Assembly (NCBI GenBank): GCA_003485885.1
Contig: DNHM01000269.1
Span: 1-6,712 of the forward strand
Length of the DNA: 6,712 bases
Reading direction: 5' to 3'
DNA from: Acidimicrobiaceae bacterium
GTDB taxonomy: Bacteria > Actinomycetota > Acidimicrobiia > Acidimicrobiales > UBA10347
Each line of letters opens with the position of its first letter. Position 1 is the stretch's first letter. Of this stretch, positions 4,897 to 6,712 are shown piece by piece. The position numbers and the translations under genes are program-made. The notes beneath the pieces were generated by a model, which made no database searches, was not told the DNA's origin, and was given only the letters and a program-made list of their open reading frames with translations.

Positions 4897-6712
4897 ACAC
4901 CGACTCGCATGCCCTAGAGCCATATGCCCTCGAGCCGATCGGCGTGCCGGTGCCGTTCCATGGTGTGCCGTCGCTAGCCGGCGGTGGCCGGTATCTCTAC
5001 GGCGAAGCCCTCGACCCATTCAGCAATCCGAATTCGGGCGGGTTGTTCGTGTTCGACACCGTCGCCGACGACGTCATCGCATGGCTACCCGACGAACGGC
5101 ATGCACAATTCCGCAACGTGATCGTGCACGAAGACTCAGCAATGGTCGCCGCATCCGACGGCAGCTTGTTGCGCTACGAACCCGGCGCAACCACATTGCG
5201 GCCAACAGGAATCTCACTGGGTGACCGGCTCAGAGCCTCGACCCGTCCTGACTCGTCGGGCATCATCTATGCAGTTACGACCAGCCAGCACGACCTAGTC
5301 GCCATCGATCCCGACGGCAATGTCCGCTCACTCGGGAACGCTGTCGCCTACTCAACGAGTATCGCCCTGCTGCCCGACCAGTCGGCCTTCATCTACGTCC
5401 CCGACGCACACGGCGGTACCGCAAACTTTGGCGCACCGGTGATCGCCGTCGACACGTCGACCGGGGTGCAAACCACGCTGGTTGAACTCGACCAGCTGGC
5501 CCGCGACGGGCTAGGCCTTGTCCTCGGCGGCAGCTTCAACGTGACCGTTGATCCGACACGACGCCTGGCCCACATCGGCTTAAATGCTGGCCCCACACAA
5601 GAGTCGCCGTGGGGCGAAGTCGTGCAGATCACCGTCGAGCTCGACAACCAACTCGCCGATCGACCGGCAGCCAACGCCGCCGCTTCGTCGTTGGAAGCAG
5701 CAACCGATACCTTCGGCCTGACCGCCCCGCTAACCGGTATCCGAGGTCACGCCGTGGCCGTAGCCGATATCAACGCCGACGGCTGGGACGACCTCTTCGT
5801 GGGAACCTTCGCCGACCGGCCACCAGAAACCTACGCAGTCCGCGGTGCGCAAGGCCCGAACCCTGACCGGCTACTACTTGGAGGTCCCGACGGTTTCCGC
5901 CTCGACGACACCTTTCCCGGCAGGCTCGCCCGATCAGCAGGGGCGGCGTTCGCCGACCTCGACGGCGACGGTGACCTCGACGTGATCTCCGCGTCCCTTG
6001 GAGACGACAAGGTGGCCTGGTACTCGAACACAGCGGGTCAATTTGGACCCCAGCAGATCATCACCTTGAACGCGGACCTCGTCGAGTCGGTCGAGGCCGC
6101 GGACGTCGACGCGGACGGCTCTCTGGACGTGATATCCGTCTCGGCGCTGGACGACAAGGTGGCCTGGTACCAGGGCAATGGAGCCGGTTCCTTCGGGCCC
6201 GAACAGATCATCTCCACCAACCCCGACTACCCCGTCGCCCTGACCACCGCCGACCTCGACGGCGACCTCGACCCCGACGTCATCACGGCCTCGACGGGCG
6301 ATGACACGCTGGCGTGGTTCGAGAACGAGACGCCGTTCCCCGACTGCAATAACAACGGCGTCAACGACATCGTCGAGATCTACGAGGGGGACGAGGAGGA
6401 CTGCAACGGAAACCTCGTTCCCGACAGCTGTGAGCTGGCCACCGGGGCAGCGCTGGACTGCAACGGCAACGGGATTCCCGACGAGTGCGAGATCGCAGCG
6501 GGCGTGCTGCGCGACTGCAACGGCAACGGGATTCCCGACGAGTGCGAGATCGCGGCCGGCACCGCCCCTGACTGCAACGGCAATGGCTTCGTGGACAGCT
6601 GCGAGGTGGCTGCCGGCGTGGAGACCGATTGCGACGGGAACGGCGTCCTCGACAGCTGTGAGCTCGCCGCGGGGATCGCCAGCGACTGCAACGGCAACGG
6701 GATCCTCGACCA
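4842..6712 (+). CDS. Same large secreted protein after the frame break: propeller, FG-GAP/VCBS repeats, Asp-Cys repeat tail (3' end beyond window)
   Basis: The frame through 4842 is open from 4749 to the window end. Its native part begins near 4842 (RRGLEFDDAYQGDML) and directly continues the upstream propeller. Joined with one base restored, the protein is at least 807 residues. Order in joined numbering: propeller-like blades to about 470 (FVFDTVADDVIAW, GSLLRYEPG, LVAIDPDGNVRSL); a first calcium-loop motif DINADGWDD (492-500); then three FG-GAP/VCBS-like repeats of about 49-50 residues with loops DLDGDGDLD, DVDADGSLD and DLDGDLDPD; then Asp-Cys-Asn 19-residue repeats from about 684. These loops normally bind calcium in extracellular proteins, giving a rigid, adhesive or scaffolding stalk. 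If translated separately it would start at ATG 4881 or ATG 4893; the latter overlaps the upstream stop as ATGA, but would lack a signal peptide. No stop codon is reached. Function is not known; surface adhesion or matrix binding is a guess. Confidence 0.75.
5955..6329 (+). repeat. Three FG-GAP/VCBS-type repeats of about 150 bases within the large protein
   Basis: Asp-rich loops start at 5955, 6102 and 6252, spaced 147 and 150 bases. Each is followed by a V-I-(S/T)-x-S core and then DD(K/T)(V/L)AW(Y/F). The first two units also share FGP(Q/E)QII. A 21-base stretch covering DDKVAWY is identical at 6003-6023 and 6150-6170, so at least these two units derive from duplication. Loop pattern D-x-D-x-D-G-x-x-D is the calcium-binding signature of the family; the third copy, DLDGDLDPD, is altered at the Gly position. 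Confidence 0.85.
6342..6712 (+). repeat. 57-base tandem repeat array encoding a 19-residue Asp-Cys-Asn-Gly-Asn-Gly unit
   Basis: Units start at 6342, 6399, 6456, 6513, 6570, 6627 and 6684 with exact 57-base spacing: six full copies and one cut by the window end. The consensus is D-C-N-G-N-G-I-P-D-(E/S)-C-E-(I/L)-A-A-G plus three variable residues. Two cysteines nine residues apart could pair within a unit, and the D-x-N-x-N-G-x-x-D core resembles the calcium loops of dockerin and thrombospondin type 3 repeats. Units 3 and 4 are identical over their first 41 bases, a sign of recent duplication. Unit 1 is the most divergent and lacks the second cysteine. Similar arrays are, to my knowledge, frequent in large secreted proteins of Planctomycetota. 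Confidence 0.92.

Noticed and set aside
6380..6697. 105-codon minus-strand ORF with a repetitive Pro-Leu-Gln-Ser pattern
   Set aside because: Its repetition is simply the antisense reading of the 57-base array, which makes biological sense on the plus strand.
6342..6712. CRISPR array or non-coding satellite as explanation of the 57-base repeats
   Set aside because: The period has no repeat/spacer structure; the variation is mostly at third codon positions or conservative substitutions, and the frame is continuous with the upstream protein.

Overview
The window is moderately high in GC and reads as bacterial chromosome, most likely from an actinobacterium, possibly a marine or freshwater Acidimicrobiia-type lineage. 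This rests on the style of the proteins, TTG and GTG starts, and a TAnnnT box sitting directly in front of a start codon. The assignment is inferred and weak. The last ~750 bases look different: they are richer in GC and use a Cys-Asp repeat that I associate mainly with Planctomycetota and other environmental bacteria.

Layout. Positions 1-600 (+) hold the C-terminal half of a GT4-family glycosyltransferase, cut by the window edge. Positions 603-1985 (+) hold a polytopic membrane protein resembling the polymerase-like proteins of actinobacterial exopolysaccharide clusters; it follows the transferase after two bases. A 53-base convergent gap (1986-2038) carries a possible weak shared terminator. 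Positions 2039-3676 (-) hold a Wzz/BY-kinase fusion, the chain-length and phosphorylation regulator of Wzy-type polysaccharide export. Positions 3677-4290 are about 600 bases with no gene I can support, forming the divergent control region. From 4291 (+) to the window end runs a large secreted, probably lipid-anchored protein. Its order is signal peptide, Pro/Ala/Thr linker, beta-propeller-like region, FG-GAP/VCBS-type calcium-binding repeats, then an array of 19-residue Asp-Cys-Asn repeats. Its reading frame is broken once, near 4840.

How the parts fit. The transferase, polymerase-like protein and Wzz/BY-kinase form a coherent piece of a Wzx/Wzy-dependent capsule or exopolysaccharide locus: build the unit, polymerise it, control its length. 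The neighbouring repeat protein would act outside the membrane; a direct link to the polysaccharide is only suggested by position.

The most notable observations are the frame break with its accidental-looking ATGA overlap, the abrupt change of repeat type and codon use within the large protein near 5880-5960, and the 57-base repeat array. I found no rRNA, tRNA, CRISPR array, transposase or phage gene, and nothing that makes a clearly new multi-gene system.
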